From UBA9676 sp963730065 (lineage in GTDB: Bacteria; Actinomycetota; Actinomycetes; Streptosporangiales; Streptosporangiaceae): 64,000 nt of DNA. Numbering within the stretch: the stretch's first letter is position 1; every line of letters begins with the position of its first letter. Of this stretch, positions 24,601 through 34,400 are shown in pieces. Both the position numbers and the translations under genes were made by a program. The notes below the pieces were generated by a model, which ran no database searches, was not told the origin of the DNA, and saw only the letters and a list, made by a program, of their open reading frames with translations. The stretch is from positions 124,001 through 188,000 of the forward strand of contig CAVSQL010000006.1 in the NCBI GenBank assembly GCA_963730065.1. Direction: 5' to 3'.

Positions 24601-25275
24601 AGCGCCTTGTCCGCGCGCACCTACGCCGACCTGGACCAGGTCGTGACCGACCTGCCCGTCGCGCCAGCCACCGTGGTCACCACCGCGGCCAAGACCAACG
24701 GGCTCGCCATAGCGAGCCTGGCCTGCGGGCTCGCGCAGTTCGCGTTCGGGCCGCTGGCGACCATCCCGGCGATCGTGTGCGGCCACATGGCCCGCAGCCA
24801 GATCAAGCGCACCGGAGAACAAGGAGCGGGCCTGGCGCTGGCGGGCTTGACACTCGGCCGGACCGCAGTGATCTTGGGCATCCTTTTCATCGTCCTCGGC
24901 CTGGCCATATCCATCCGGGATGCACGGCACCATGCCCATGCATTGAGCAGCCAAGCCGCTCCGGGGCCGCCGCCGCGCCCGCCCGGCGCCACTGGCCGGC
25001 CCGCAAGTACGGCGGGAAGCTGGCGCTATAAGGTGCGCTCAACCCCAGTCCAGGGCGGATTACACGCCGTGAGCAGGAATAGCCGAGCAATGCTGCACCG
25101 AGCGCCGACTCGGCGCGTTTCCGCTGACAACCTCCAGGCCGTGGCCAGGGCGCCCGATCGACCAGTTCTGTTTCCTGCCACCGATCATCGCCTGGAGTGT
25201 TCCGCAAGAGGATCCCGGTGCGGCACAGCCCGAGGGACGTTCACTGACCGGCGGCGCGGCGGGCGGCGGCGGTAA
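24601..25275 (+). pseudogene. DUF1707-DUF4190 membrane protein, 5'-truncated
   Basis: The frame opens in the middle of a DUF1707 domain (SALSARTYADLDQVVTDLPV); homologues have some 40 residues before that point. A DUF4190 domain follows: KTNGLAIASLACGLAQFAFG, PLATIPAIVCGHMARSQIKR, GAGLALAGLTLGRTAVILGI, with two membrane helices. After about residue 120 the frame continues into sequence without homology and overlaps the VOC gene tail by 35 bases. Only a weak TTG at 24607 could start it. I read it as a truncated gene joined to the OGG-fold fragment at about 24600. Confidence 0.6.
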
Positions 25276-25681
25276 CCGGGTTGTCGCTGGCCGACCACGC
25301 AACTTCCCAGTAGTTGCCCTCCGGGTCAGCGAAGTAGGCATCACGGCCGTCGAAGAACTCGGCGGCGACCGGGGCCTTGGTGATGCGTGCGCCGGCCGCC
25401 CGAGCGCGTTCGGTCAGCTCGTCTACGTCCTCGGGCCGGTCGACAGTGATGATGACCGAGCTGCGGATGCCGCCGCGGCCGCGCTCCGGCTCGGCGTGGG
25501 CGTCCCGGCCCAGGTCGTCAACGCCGAACAGGGCGAGCAGCGCGCCGCGAAGTTCGAAGACGACGAAGTCGTCGGTATCCAGGGCCAGCGGCCAGCCCAG
25601 TCGGCGGTAGAAATCGCGCTCGGCCGCGACGTCCGAGACCCCGAGCGTGATGATGTTGGCAAGAGGCAGATCGTGGCTCAT
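25241..25681 (-). CDS. VOC-family (glyoxalase/bleomycin-resistance) protein
   Basis: A 146-residue protein: NIITLGVSDVAAERDFYRRL, GWPLALDTDDFVVFELRGAL, LALFGVDDLGRDAH, VIITVDRPEDVDELTERARA, and the end FFDGRDAYFADPEGNYWEVA with the typical F-x-D-P-x-G-N-x-W/Y-E metal-binding Glu. Such domains hold a divalent metal and act as glyoxalases, dioxygenases or drug-binding proteins. The metal ligands near residue 8 (L rather than H) are incomplete, so a catalytic metal centre is doubtful. Convergent with the DUF4190 fragment. Confidence 0.85.
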   Translation of the reverse strand: MSHDLPLANIITLGVSDVAAERDFYRRLGWPLALDTDDFVVFELRGALLALFGVDDLGRDAHAEPERGRGGIRSSVIITVDRPEDVDELTERARAAGARITKAPVAAEFFDGRDAYFADPEGNYWEVAWSASDNPVTAAARRAAGQ

Positions 25682-25870
25682 CGACTCATTGTCACCCGCA
25701 GGTCTGACAACGCGCCGTCCGCCGCGAGATCATTCAGCCAGACGCTGACCGGACCGAGCTTCGATGGGTGAAGCCCGTCGCACCCGGTTCGCCGCTCGGG
25801 CGAGATCGCTACGGATGCCGTGGACGGCGCAGGGCCGTAGGCTCCGTGCGATACCGGTGAGGAGGAGGTT

Positions 25871-26482
25871 GTGGTGGCCGCGAAGGTCGACTTCAAGCGC
25901 GAGCTGACTGAGTTCTACGCCGCGAGACGCTCGCCGGCGGTGGTCCAGGTGCCCGAGCTGGCGTTCTTGATGATCGACGGGCACGGCGACCCGAACACCT
26001 CCGGGGAGTACCGCGACGCGGTGTCGGCGCTGTTCTCCGTCTCCTACGCGGCCCGGTTCGCGCTCAAGCGCGCGGGCGTCATCGGCTTCGGGGTGATGCC
26101 GTTGGAGGGGCTGTGGTGGGCGGGCGACATGTCGGCGTTCTCGAGCGGGGACAAGTCGGCGTGGGATTGGACGATGGTGATCATGCAGCCGGATGAGGTG
26201 ACCGCGGACGTGCTCGCCGACGCCAAGGCCAGGGCGGCCGCGAAGGTGCCGGCAACGGCCCTCGGGCGGCTGCGACTGGAGCGCTTTGCCGAGGGCCTGG
26301 CCGCCCAGGTCCTGCACGTGGGTCCGTACAGCGCTGAGGGGCCGACGATCGCGAGCCTGCACGCGTTCATCGCCGAGCAGGGCCGCGAGCTCGCTGGCAA
26401 GCATCACGAGATCTATCTCGGCGACCCGCGCCGCTCGGCACCGGAGAAGCTCAAGACGATCATCCGTCAGCCGATGCGCTGA
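25871..26482 (+). CDS. GyrI-like small-molecule-binding protein
   Basis: A 203-residue protein: VDFKRELTEFYAARRSPAVV, QVPELAFLMIDGHGDPNTSG, YRDAVSALFSVSYAARFALK, GFGVMPLEGLWWAGD, DWTMVIMQPDEVTADVLADA, HVGPYSAEGPTIASLHAFIA, EIYLGDPRRSAPEKLKTIIR. This is the GyrI-like domain of the cytoplasmic stand-alone type, binding hydrophobic cations or drugs. GGAGGAGG lies three bases before GTG 25871 and six before GTG 25874; the latter has the better spacing. Likely a sequestering or hydrolytic protein; no regulator domain is attached. Confidence 0.85.
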   Translation: MVAAKVDFKRELTEFYAARRSPAVVQVPELAFLMIDGHGDPNTSGEYRDAVSALFSVSYAARFALKRAGVIGFGVMPLEGLWWAGDMSAFSSGDKSAWDWTMVIMQPDEVTADVLADAKARAAAKVPATALGRLRLERFAEGLAAQVLHVGPYSAEGPTIASLHAFIAEQGRELAGKHHEIYLGDPRRSAPEKLKTIIRQPMR

Positions 26483-26716
26483 CGCGCGCCGTGCCGGTAG
26501 CGGATCGTCTAGTGAGCCTGGCCACGCCGGGCAACGGAGGAGCACCTGGTCACCTCGCGTCACTGACGCTTCGGCATGAGGGCTATCCGGCCTGTGGAAA
26601 GAAGCCCTTCGCCTCTGCCGTCACCTGTCGGTGGCTGTCACCGTGAAAGGGCCGGACGTTGCGGGTGGACGGGCCCCCGCTCCGGGAGTCGGGCCACCCG
26701 CCGGGAGGTGGTTTCG

Positions 26717-27166
26717 ATGCTCACCTGGAAACTGCGGATCACGGTCTTGTGGATCTTCCTGGCGGTCTGCCAGGCGGCCGCATTTGCAATGGTCATGTTC
26801 GAGCCCGGGGTGATCCACGGCCTGATGGCCGGACAGCTGTGGGGAGCGGACATCCACAGTGCCGGGGTCCAAATCAACACCGCGCTCTTCTTCCTGGCCC
26901 CCATGGCCATGGCGTATCTGACGCTGGTCCTTAAGGATGCCGTCAGCCGCTGGGCGAGTGGGGTGCTCGGTGCGCTCACCGTGGTGACCGGGATCTCCAT
27001 CCTGCTCGGTCAGCCAGCCTGGATGTCCGCCGGGGCGAACTTCGTCGTCATCGTCGCGAGCCTGGTCGGGTTGCTGATCGTCTGGCATGCGTGGAAGGGG
27101 CCACGCGGGGCTGAGGTCACGCCGGTCACGCCGCCGCGGCACAGCCAGGAGGCGGCACGGCGCTGA
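26717..27166 (+). CDS. Four-helix membrane protein (DUF6326-like)
   Basis: A 149-residue integral membrane protein with four hydrophobic helices: LRITVLWIFLAVCQAAAFAM, INTALFFLAPMAMAYLTLVL, GVLGALTVVTGISILLGQPA and NFVVIVASLVGLLIVWHAWK. Helix 1 is followed by a short loop FEPGVIHGLMAGQLWGADIH with conserved acidic and His residues. I associate it with DUF6326 from memory; function unknown. ATG 26717 follows GGGAGGTGG at good spacing. Next gene in the same direction 190 bp on. Confidence 0.7.
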   Translation: MLTWKLRITVLWIFLAVCQAAAFAMVMFEPGVIHGLMAGQLWGADIHSAGVQINTALFFLAPMAMAYLTLVLKDAVSRWASGVLGALTVVTGISILLGQPAWMSAGANFVVIVASLVGLLIVWHAWKGPRGAEVTPVTPPRHSQEAARR

Positions 27167-27356
27167 GCAAACGGTCAGCGCCGGATAGCCGTTCTGGGTG
27201 CCAGAGCACGGACGGCCACCGGGACGGCCGAGAAGCGCCCGACTGGGGACACACCCAGTCAGAACGAGAGCGCAGAGCCAGAACGCCCCGGATGGTCGGT
27301 GCAGCGACCGGAAAGCCCGCCGCCGAACGGGCGCGGCGAGCACGTGGAGGTGCGGC

Positions 27357-27803
27357 ATGGCCACGATTGAGGGCCAGATCCTGATCGGCCGGCCCGTGGA
27401 GGAAGTGTTCGATTTCGTCGCCGACTCGCGCAACGAACCGTCGTTCAACCCGGCGATGGCTGGTGTGGAGTTGCTCACCCCGCTGCCTATCGGGGTGGGG
27501 ACACGGTTCCGCGCCCGCATGGGCAGGGCGGGCACGCCGATGGGGGTGGAGCTGACCGAGTTCGACCGGCCGCACCGGCTCGGCTCGCGCACCACCAGCT
27601 CGATGATGCAAACCTCCGGGGCGCTGACCTTCACCGCCGACAGAGACGGCACGGTCATGGGCTGGGACTGGCAGGTGCGCCCGAAGGGCTGGCTCCGGGC
27701 ACTCGGCCCGCTGGCCGGGCCCCTCGGTGGCCGGATGGAGCGCAGGATCTGGACCGGGTTGAAGCACATGCTGGAAAACGACGAAGTCGCTCGCTCTTCC
27801 TGA
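27357..27803 (+). CDS. SRPBCC-family protein
   Basis: A 148-residue START/Bet v1-like protein: ATIEGQILIGRPVEEVFDFV, ADSRNEPSFNPAMAGVELLT, PLPIGVGTRFRARM, HRLGSRTTSSMMQTSGALTF, RPKGWLRALGPLAGPLGGRM. The I-x-R-P-x-E-E-V-F-D-F-x-A-D opening is diagnostic of polyketide-cyclase/dehydrase-type SRPBCC proteins that bind lipids or other hydrophobic ligands. ATG 27357 has GTGGAGGTG before it. A related protein lies 1 kb away on the opposite strand (28769-29203). A short GGGGC-AACC-GCCCC stem (27806-27819) follows the stop. Confidence 0.8.
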   Translation: MATIEGQILIGRPVEEVFDFVADSRNEPSFNPAMAGVELLTPLPIGVGTRFRARMGRAGTPMGVELTEFDRPHRLGSRTTSSMMQTSGALTFTADRDGTVMGWDWQVRPKGWLRALGPLAGPLGGRMERRIWTGLKHMLENDEVARSS

Positions 27804-28047
27804 CCGGGGCAACCGCCCCACGCGCCAGCCGAGGACAACCGCCCAGGCAGCGGCACTTGAGGATGGCTGCTCTGCTCTATAGCTGCCGGCTGGCCACGGC
27901 AGCTTCAGCGCGTTCCCGATTCTGCAGCCAATCCCCGGCCGGAGCGTGAACTCGCTTTCACTGTGGGGACTAATGGCCCTGCCCTGGGCCGGGGCGGCAG
28001 GCGCACGTTGGTAGCGAAATAGGCGATCCGGTGAGGGAGGGGTGGCA

Positions 28048-28437
28048 GTGGCCTACCTGAAGCCGCCGGCGTTCACCCGGCACGTGGTCAACCCTTTGGT
28101 ATCGAGGCTTCACACCGGCGGCGTCGCCACGCTGACGGTGCCCGGCCGGCGCACAGGCCGGGCCCGCACGGTGCCGGTCATCCCGGTCGAGGTCGAGGGC
28201 ATCCGGTACCTGGTGTCCCCGTATGGCGAATCGCAGTGGGTCCGCAATCTGCGCGCGGCCGGCAAGGCCACGCTCACCCGCAAGGGCAAGGTGGAGACCT
28301 TCCAGGCGAGCGAGGTAACGGTCCCGGGCCGGGCAGCCATCATCGCGGCCTACCGGAAGGTCTGCGGACGCACCGTGGACCCGTGTTTCACCCAACTGCC
28401 CGATCCCAGCGACCCATCCGGTGTTCCGCCTCGATGA
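28048..28437 (+). CDS. F420-dependent nitroreductase-like (DDN family) protein, frameshifted end
   Basis: A 129-residue protein: VATLTVPGRRTGRARTVPVI, PVEVEGIRYLVSPYGESQWV, RNLRAAGKATLTRKGKVETF. This is the DDN/F420-H2 dependent oxidoreductase family of actinobacteria, whose members use the deazaflavin F420. The G-R-R-T-G-x-x-R-T-V-P and Y-G-E-S-x-W-V-R-N-L-R-A-A motifs bind F420 phosphate and the ring. The expected tail (HPVFRL-like) is read one frame later: the in-frame end is PSDPSGVPPR. GTG 28048 is seven bases after GGGAGG and is better placed than GTG 28042. Activity may be altered by the changed end. Confidence 0.75.
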   Translation: MAYLKPPAFTRHVVNPLVSRLHTGGVATLTVPGRRTGRARTVPVIPVEVEGIRYLVSPYGESQWVRNLRAAGKATLTRKGKVETFQASEVTVPGRAAIIAAYRKVCGRTVDPCFTQLPDPSDPSGVPPR

Positions 28438-28768
28438 GATCGGCGCATCCAGCCGGGCATAGCCCAGTCCCGGCCGGGCCCCAGCCCGCACCGCCAGCAG
28501 ATCATCGGTGACCGCGCCGTCGGCGAACAGTGCCCTCAGCCGGGCAGGATGCGGCTCACACGCACACGTCAGCCGCGGCGGCGGGAACCGCACCGTGCCC
28601 TGCTCACCGGTGTCGCCGCCGCGGGCGGGTCACCATCGTCCTCGTCTGTGCCGTGCGCCCAGCCTAGGCACGCATCGCGTCGTGGGCGACCACCCCGGCC
28701 AGCGCCCGCGGCCTGGTGGTGCCGCAGGCAGGACCAGGCCGCGCGGGCCAAGATCTCCACACCGGCCA
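28438..28768. other. Region without an assigned gene
   Basis: 331 bases. On the minus strand (28593-28430) an open stretch reads LTCACEPHPARLRALFADGA, VTDDLLAVRAGARPGLGYAR, which looks protein-like but matches nothing I can name and lacks a complete gene around it. It may be a remnant. Confidence 0.35.
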
Positions 28769-29203
28769 TCAGGCCTGTTCCAAGTGCTGTTTCAGGCTGG
28801 CCCAGATCCGCTGCTCCTGGCGGCTTCCCAGCCAGGTGATCAGCGGGCCCAGCAGCCCGAACGCCCCCTTGGGCCGCACCTCCCCGGCCCACCGCATCCG
28901 GGTGCCCCCGCCGGCAGGATCGAACCGCAGCGTGTAGCTGATATCGGCCTGCCGCATCGTCGTAGTGGTGGCGAACAGCTTCGGCCTGTCATAGCCGGTG
29001 CACTCGATCAGCATCTCCGCTGTGCGCCCCATCGACACCACCGCCGAGCGGAACTGTGTTCCCTTCCCGACCGGCCCCGCGGTGATCTTCTCCGCCCGCA
29101 CCATCTGCGGGTTGTACCGTGGCTCGTTGCTCTGGTCAGCGACGTAGTCGAACACCACATCCACCGGCCGGGCAATGATGATCTCGCCCCTAATCCCTGC
29201 CAT
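28769..29203 (-). CDS. SRPBCC-family protein, paralogue of 27357-27803
   Basis: A 144-residue protein: AGIRGEIIIARPVDVVFDYV, ADQSNEPRYNPQMVRAEKIT, AGPVGKGTQFRSAVV, RTAEMLIECTGYDRPKLFAT, RPKGAFGLLGPLITWLGSRQ. It shares the R-P-V-x-x-V-F-D-x-V-A-D-x-x-N-E-P-x-x-N-P motif and RPKG tail region with the gene at 27357-27803, so the two are clear paralogues facing each other. ATG 29203 follows AGGGGAAC. Lipid or aromatic ligand binding is likely. Confidence 0.8.
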   Translation of the reverse strand: MAGIRGEIIIARPVDVVFDYVADQSNEPRYNPQMVRAEKITAGPVGKGTQFRSAVVSMGRTAEMLIECTGYDRPKLFATTTTMRQADISYTLRFDPAGGGTRMRWAGEVRPKGAFGLLGPLITWLGSRQEQRIWASLKQHLEQA

Positions 29204-29817
29204 GCCGTTCCCCTGCCCTGCGTCAATGCCGAGCACAGCCGGCCCCTGGCACACCGGGTAGAGGCAAAGGTCACAGGAGCCGTGCCACGGTTCCGGTGAC
29301 GCATAGTCGCGCCAGGTCCCCAACGGCGATCCCAACCGTGCGTTCCTCACCGCCAAAGCGGCCCACCGGGCAACGCCGGACGCTGACGCGTCGCGCAGAT
29401 CATTCACTACCGCGCGGCACAGGCCTGCACGCTCGGCCTTCGGCCAGCCATCCAGATCGGCGGCTCGGCGCGCGTTCTCCCTGGACAGTCTCCGCCGCCT
29501 ACTGTGGCGGATCCCAGGGTCCAGCACTGGATGCGGTGCGACGATTCGTGGGATGAGCACCGGCGGTATCCCTGCCCAATGGCGGGAACCTGTTCCAGGC
29601 AGTCAGCCTCGCGCTCGGGGAACTGCTCGGCGGGCTGTCGACCGGCGCGCCGACCGTCCCGCGGATGGCGCCCACCCGTGTGCGCCGCTAGAACGCGGGA
29701 GCCTACTGACCAGCATGCCCCGGCGGTAATCACCGGCTGCTGTCGTAAGCCACTGGCAGGCTGGAGTTGCTCAGGCTCGCTTTTGCCGGGCGCCACGCAT
29801 GGAGGTTCGCCGCCGTG
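29204..29817. other. Gene-poor stretch with a shared 27-bp string
   Basis: 614 bases upstream of the SRPBCC gene on the minus strand and upstream of the CoiA-like gene on the plus strand. CGGCGGCTCGGCGCGCGTTC plus TCCCTGG, 27 bases at 29458-29484, is identical to 3685-3711. A cysteine-bearing minus-strand frame runs through 29205-29450 but has no recognised homology. Confidence 0.4.
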
Positions 29818-30639
29818 ATGTACGCCGACACCGCCGCCGGGCGGGCAGAGGCGACGCCCGGGGGGGAAGGAACCTGCCCGGTCTGCCGGCACCCGGTCCG
29901 GCCCAAGTGCGGCAGCATCGTGGTCCACCACTGGGCACACTATGCCCGTACTGACTGCGACCCGTGGTCCGAGCCGGAGAGCGAGTGGCACCGCGGCTGG
30001 AAGCTCGCGGTACCGCCGGAGCGCCGCGAAGTGGTGATCGGCCCGCACCGTGCCGACGTCGTGACCGCCTCCGATGGGGTCGTTGAGCTGCAGCATTCGC
30101 CGATCTCGCCCGAGGTCATCGAAGATCGCGAGGGATTCTATGGGCAGCGGATGGCGTGGATCTTCGATGCGACGGAGGCATACGCCGCTGGCCGGATCAG
30201 CGTCGACCACGGCGACGGTGAGTGGGATCGGCTGAGGTGGAGCTACGCCCGCCGGTCGGCCGGGGTGTGCCGCCGGACGGTTCTGCTCGACATCGGCGAT
30301 GACTTGGTGTTGCACCTGAACGGCCTGAGCCGCTGCCGGCAGGTCACCCGGGAGTCGGTTGAAGCATGGATGCGTGACGGCGGCCGGTGGGAGGTCCGCC
30401 GCGTGCCCGCACCTGCGCCGCCGCGTCGTGAGGAGCCGCCGGCAGGGTCGATCCTGGAGCGGCTAGCGAAGGCTGGCCGGTGGAGCGAGGGGACGCCGGC
30501 GATGAAGGCTCGCCGTGAGCATTCGGCGCGGCTGATCGTGGCCATGGCCCGCTGGCGTGCTACGGGCCGCCCGGAGGATTGGGCTGCGTATGTGGCCCTT
30601 GCGCGCCACGCCGCTGGCTACCGGCCCCGGGACGGGTAA
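29818..30639 (+). CDS. CoiA-like competence/nuclease-fold protein
   Basis: A 273-residue protein. The N-terminal part has a zinc-type pair TCPVCRHPVRPKCGSIVVHH followed by WAHYARTDCDPWSEPESEWH, and then VVELQHSPISPEVIEDREGF. The C-x-x-C...H-W-A-H and E-L-Q-H-S-P-I motifs are those of CoiA, whose nuclease-like domain uses the E-x-Q/H residues. The middle, WIFDATEAYAAGRISVD, fits. CoiA proteins occur in competent firmicutes and widely in actinobacterial mobile elements. The C-terminal 70 residues are basic and Pro-rich. ATG 29818 is my choice; a frame start at 29767 gives 17 more residues. It precedes the relaxase region. Confidence 0.75.
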   Translation: MYADTAAGRAEATPGGEGTCPVCRHPVRPKCGSIVVHHWAHYARTDCDPWSEPESEWHRGWKLAVPPERREVVIGPHRADVVTASDGVVELQHSPISPEVIEDREGFYGQRMAWIFDATEAYAAGRISVDHGDGEWDRLRWSYARRSAGVCRRTVLLDIGDDLVLHLNGLSRCRQVTRESVEAWMRDGGRWEVRRVPAPAPPRREEPPAGSILERLAKAGRWSEGTPAMKARREHSARLIVAMARWRATGRPEDWAAYVALARHAAGYRPRDG

Positions 30640-30711
30640 ACCGCAGCACACGCGGTGCGCGTCAACGAGACCTGGCACACGTGACGCGTAGGTGTACGCC
30701 CGGGCCTGGTT

Positions 30712-30804
30712 CAGCACCGGCTGCCCCGCGCCGCCACCCTCCCGCACGTCATAGCACACCACGGCGCCCGGCGCCTCCAGTATGTAGGTCTTCGGCTCGC
30801 TCAT
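30712..30804 (-). pseudogene. Alpha/beta hydrolase N-terminal fragment
   Basis: Thirty-one codons read MSEPKTYILEAPGAVVCYDV and REGGGAGQPVL, the usual opening of an actinobacterial alpha/beta hydrolase. The sequence then loses similarity. No catalytic Ser or His follows. Cut off by the insertion or deletion that shaped this side of the mobile region. Confidence 0.6.
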
Positions 30805-31239
30805 GGTGCCGGACCCCCCTTCCTCGGGCTGACCGCATTCTGCCCGTACGGACCGGCACAGGCCGGGAACCTCGACGCTCCCGCGCCCAGGACCTGTTGC
30901 TCCCAGCCCACGCTACGCCGGATCCCCACGGTGCCAGCACCGTCGGCCGTGACCGGTGGACGGCGCCGACGGCGCCCACCCTGGCGCGGCTGGTCCTGCC
31001 TAAGGATGAGCGGCGCAGATTAGCCGCCGGGCGGCCACATCCTGCCAGCGACTCCGCAACCCACATCTGGACGCCGCAAAACCGCTCGCTTCCTTCACCC
31101 CGGACCGGACAGCCACCGCCGCAGCGCCACCCAGCGGCCCAACTTACTCAGGCCGAACAGCCAATGGCCCAAGAACCTTGACACTGGCTCGCCTTGCCTG
31201 CGACAGGACACCGCCGACCACAGTTCGGGTCTTGGCCCC

Positions 31240-31452
31240 CCGGTCGAAGCGACAATTTCACCGCCTCCTTGAAAATTCTTGTTCCCCTGCTCAATACGTA
31301 TTTCAACCCTCCTTTGACCCTCTCTTCCCTCCATGATCCAAACGATCTTGTCCTGATCCTCGCCACCATGATTCACAGCCGCGCAGACCATTGCATTACC
31401 AAATGATCATGGTCAGCTCCGCTGCGGATGATCTTGGAGAGGAGGAAGGCCG
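31240..31452. promoter_or_regulatory. AT-richer leader of the relaxase gene, candidate oriT/promoter
   Basis: A stretch of about 200 bases is clearly richer in A/T than the rest (for example TTGAAAATTCTTGTTCCCC and CAATACGTATTTCAACCC). GACCAT (31386-31391) pairs with ATGGTC (31409-31414) over an 18-base loop that itself contains the self-complementary ATGATCAT. AT-rich sequence with a hairpin directly before a MobF relaxase is the usual place for oriT. The ribosome binding site GGAGAGGAGGAAGG is strong. No nick site can be identified by eye. Confidence 0.45.
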
Positions 31453-34400
31453 ATGGCCGTGGTCGTGACCGTCGCCAAGGGTTACGACCTCGGCTACGTG
31501 TGGAAGAACCAGGCCCACAAGGAGGGGGCGGAGCAGGCGGTGGGCGGTTATTACATCAATGCCGCCCAGGCTGGGGAGCCGCCCGGCCGCTGGTGGGGGC
31601 CGGGAGCGCAAGCGCTCGGCTTCACTCGCGGCCAGACCGTCGAGCGGGGACCCTACGACGCGGTGTACCAGCAGCGTGACCCGGTCACTGGGGAGAAGCT
31701 CGGCCGTGCCCGCGGGAATTATGGGAAGTTCGCCGATCATCTGGCCCGGCTGCGGGCGGCCGAGCCGCACGCTACCGCCGAGCGCCTGATCGAGCTGGAG
31801 CGGGAGGCGGCGAAGGCGACGCGCCAGCCCGCCGCCTACACCGACGTGACGGTGTCGTTTTCCAAGTCGATCTCGGTGCTGCACGCCTCGATCAGGGAAA
31901 ACGCCCGCCGCGGCCGCCTGGCCGGTGACCAGCGGACCGAAGCCTACTGGGTGGGGAGGGAGGCGAAGTTCCAGGAGATCCTGCACTCGGCCAACCGGGC
32001 GGCGCTGGAGTACCTGCAGACCTGGGCCGGGGTGACCCGGACCGGCTATCACGGGGTGCGGGTGGACGGGCAGGAGCCGGGCCGGTTCGAGCTGGCGGGG
32101 CTGATCGTCACGAGCTGGCTGCAGGGCACCAGTCGCGACGGCGACCCCCAGGACCACATCCACAACCAGATCGCCCGGATCACCAAGACGTTTGGCGACG
32201 AGAAGTGGCGGGCGCACGACACCGCGAGCCTGCGCGCGGTCATCGGCGCTCTGCAGGGCATTGCGGCGACCGCGGTGGAGTGTGAGCTGACGCGTGAGTT
32301 CGGCGTGGAGTGGGTGCCGCGCGCAGATGGGCGCGGCAACGAGATCAAGGGTGTGACGCGGGCGCAGATGGACGCCTATTCCACGCGGACCGTCGCGGTG
32401 CATGAGAAGGAACGCGAACTCGCGCAAGCTTGGGAGCGCAGAAACGGGCGCGCGCCGAATTCACGCCAATTACTGCACATTGCCAATGACGCGACCCTGC
32501 AGTCGCGCAAGGGGAAAGACGCAGGCGAGATCGACTGGGATGAGCTCGCGCGGCGGTGGGATGCCACCATCGGCGGCGAGCTGGCGGGCATCGCGCATGC
32601 GGTGTCGAACGCGTGCGGTCCCGACGCAGGCGCACCCGGGGCGAGTGCTGGTGTGGAGCCGGGCGGCACGGAGCCCGGCGGCCCGCCGTCCCGCGCGGCG
32701 CAGGAGCGCGCGGTCCACAAGGCGCTGGTGCTGGTGTCGGAGAAGCACCCGGCCTGGACCCGGCACGACCTGCTCAAGCAGCTGGCGCTGGTGATGCCCA
32801 CCGAGACCCGGCGGATGGACGCGCAAGCCGCGCAGGAGCTGCTGCTCGGCCTGGCCGAGGAGGCGGTGTCTGGCCGGGCCCGGGACGTCGTCTCGCTGGA
32901 GGCGCCGGAGTGGCCGCCGCTGCCGGCGTCGCTGCGCCGGGAGCTGGATGGGCGCAGCGTCTACACTCGGCCCGGCGTGGCGCGGTACGCGACCGCCGCG
33001 CAGCTGTCGATGGAAGCCAAGCTGGTCGCGCAGGCGAAGGCGGAAGCTGCGCCGCGGCTGCCGCGCGAACAAGCGGCGCGGCGGCTCGGTGCCGATGCCG
33101 CGCTGCTGGAGGCGCAGCTGCGCGGGCGCGCGCACGACGCACGCACGCACGCCACACACGGCGGCCTGCGGCTGGACCAGGCCGCCGCCATCTGGCACGT
33201 GCTCACCTCGCCGCGGACCGCGGAGGTGATCACCGGCCCGGCCGGGACCGGCAAGACCCGGGTCCTGGCCGCCGCCGCCCACGCCTGGGGCGGGCCGGTG
33301 GTTGGGACCGCCACGTCCCAGAACGCCACCAACGAGCTCCGCCAGGCGGGGGTCACGGTGGCGGCGAACACCACCCAGCTGCTGGCGAACCTCGGCAGCA
33401 TCCGCTCTGGGTCGCTGATTGTCGTGGACGAGGGCTCCATGGTGGCGGTCACGCACCTGGCCACGCTGGTCGATCACGCGGCCCGCAACGACTGCAAGCT
33501 GGTGCTGGCCGGGGACCAGGAGCAGCTCGCCGCGGTCGAGGGCGGCGGCGCCATGATGCTGCTGGCCGGCCGGCTGGGGTATGTGCAGCTGGCCGAGCCG
33601 GTCCGGTTCACCGCCGCCTGGGAACGCGACGCCTCCCTGCGGCTGCGCCAAGGCGATCCGACCGCGCTGGACGACTATGATCAGCATGGCCGCATCCGCG
33701 GCGCCCCGCCCGATGAGGCGATGGACCAGGCCGCCAAGTCCTACGTCGCCAGCTACCTCGCCGGGCACGATGTCATCCTCACCGCCACCGACTGGGCCCG
33801 CTGCCGCGAGCTGTCGATGCGCATCCGCGACGACCTGATCCACCTCGGCCACATCGACGACAGCCAGAGCGTGCCGATCGCCGAAGGAGCCGAAGCATCC
33901 GTGGGGGATCTGGTCATCTGCCGCGCCAACAACCACCGCCTCCAGGCCGGGGAGCTGGGTCGGGGGCTGGCCAACGGGGACATCCTTCGGATCGAGGCCA
34001 TCACCAGTGGTGGACTGGTGGTCCGGCGCCTGCTCGAACCCGAACCGGGCACCGGGCAGCGGCGGTTCACCGAGCAGGCTTTCCACTACCAGGGCTACCG
34101 GACCTGTGACCTCGCCTACGCTGTCAGCGGGCATTCGGCGCAGGGCGGCACCGTGCACACCGGGATCACCCTGGTCACCGGGAATGAGGACCGGCAGTGG
34201 CTGTATGCGGCGCTCACCCGCGGCACCGACACCAACCTGGTGTTCGTGTCCACCACCCCGGCCAGGGTCGCCGACCCCGCCCCCGGCACCCGGCCCGCCC
34301 CCGAGCTGGAACGGCACGAGCGGAACCGGCAGGAACGGCAGGGCTACCTCCCTGCCCAGCGGCCAGCCACTCCGGGTGGGGCGGACCCCCGCGAGCCGAT

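Noticed and set aside
26621..27856. A 411-codon minus-strand frame over the membrane and SRPBCC genes
   Set aside because: Shadow of two genes with clear start sites and motifs on the plus strand.
28430..28593. Minus-strand gene with VTDDLLAVRAGARPGLGYAR
   Set aside because: Protein-like, but no recognisable family and no complete start-to-stop context; left unassigned.
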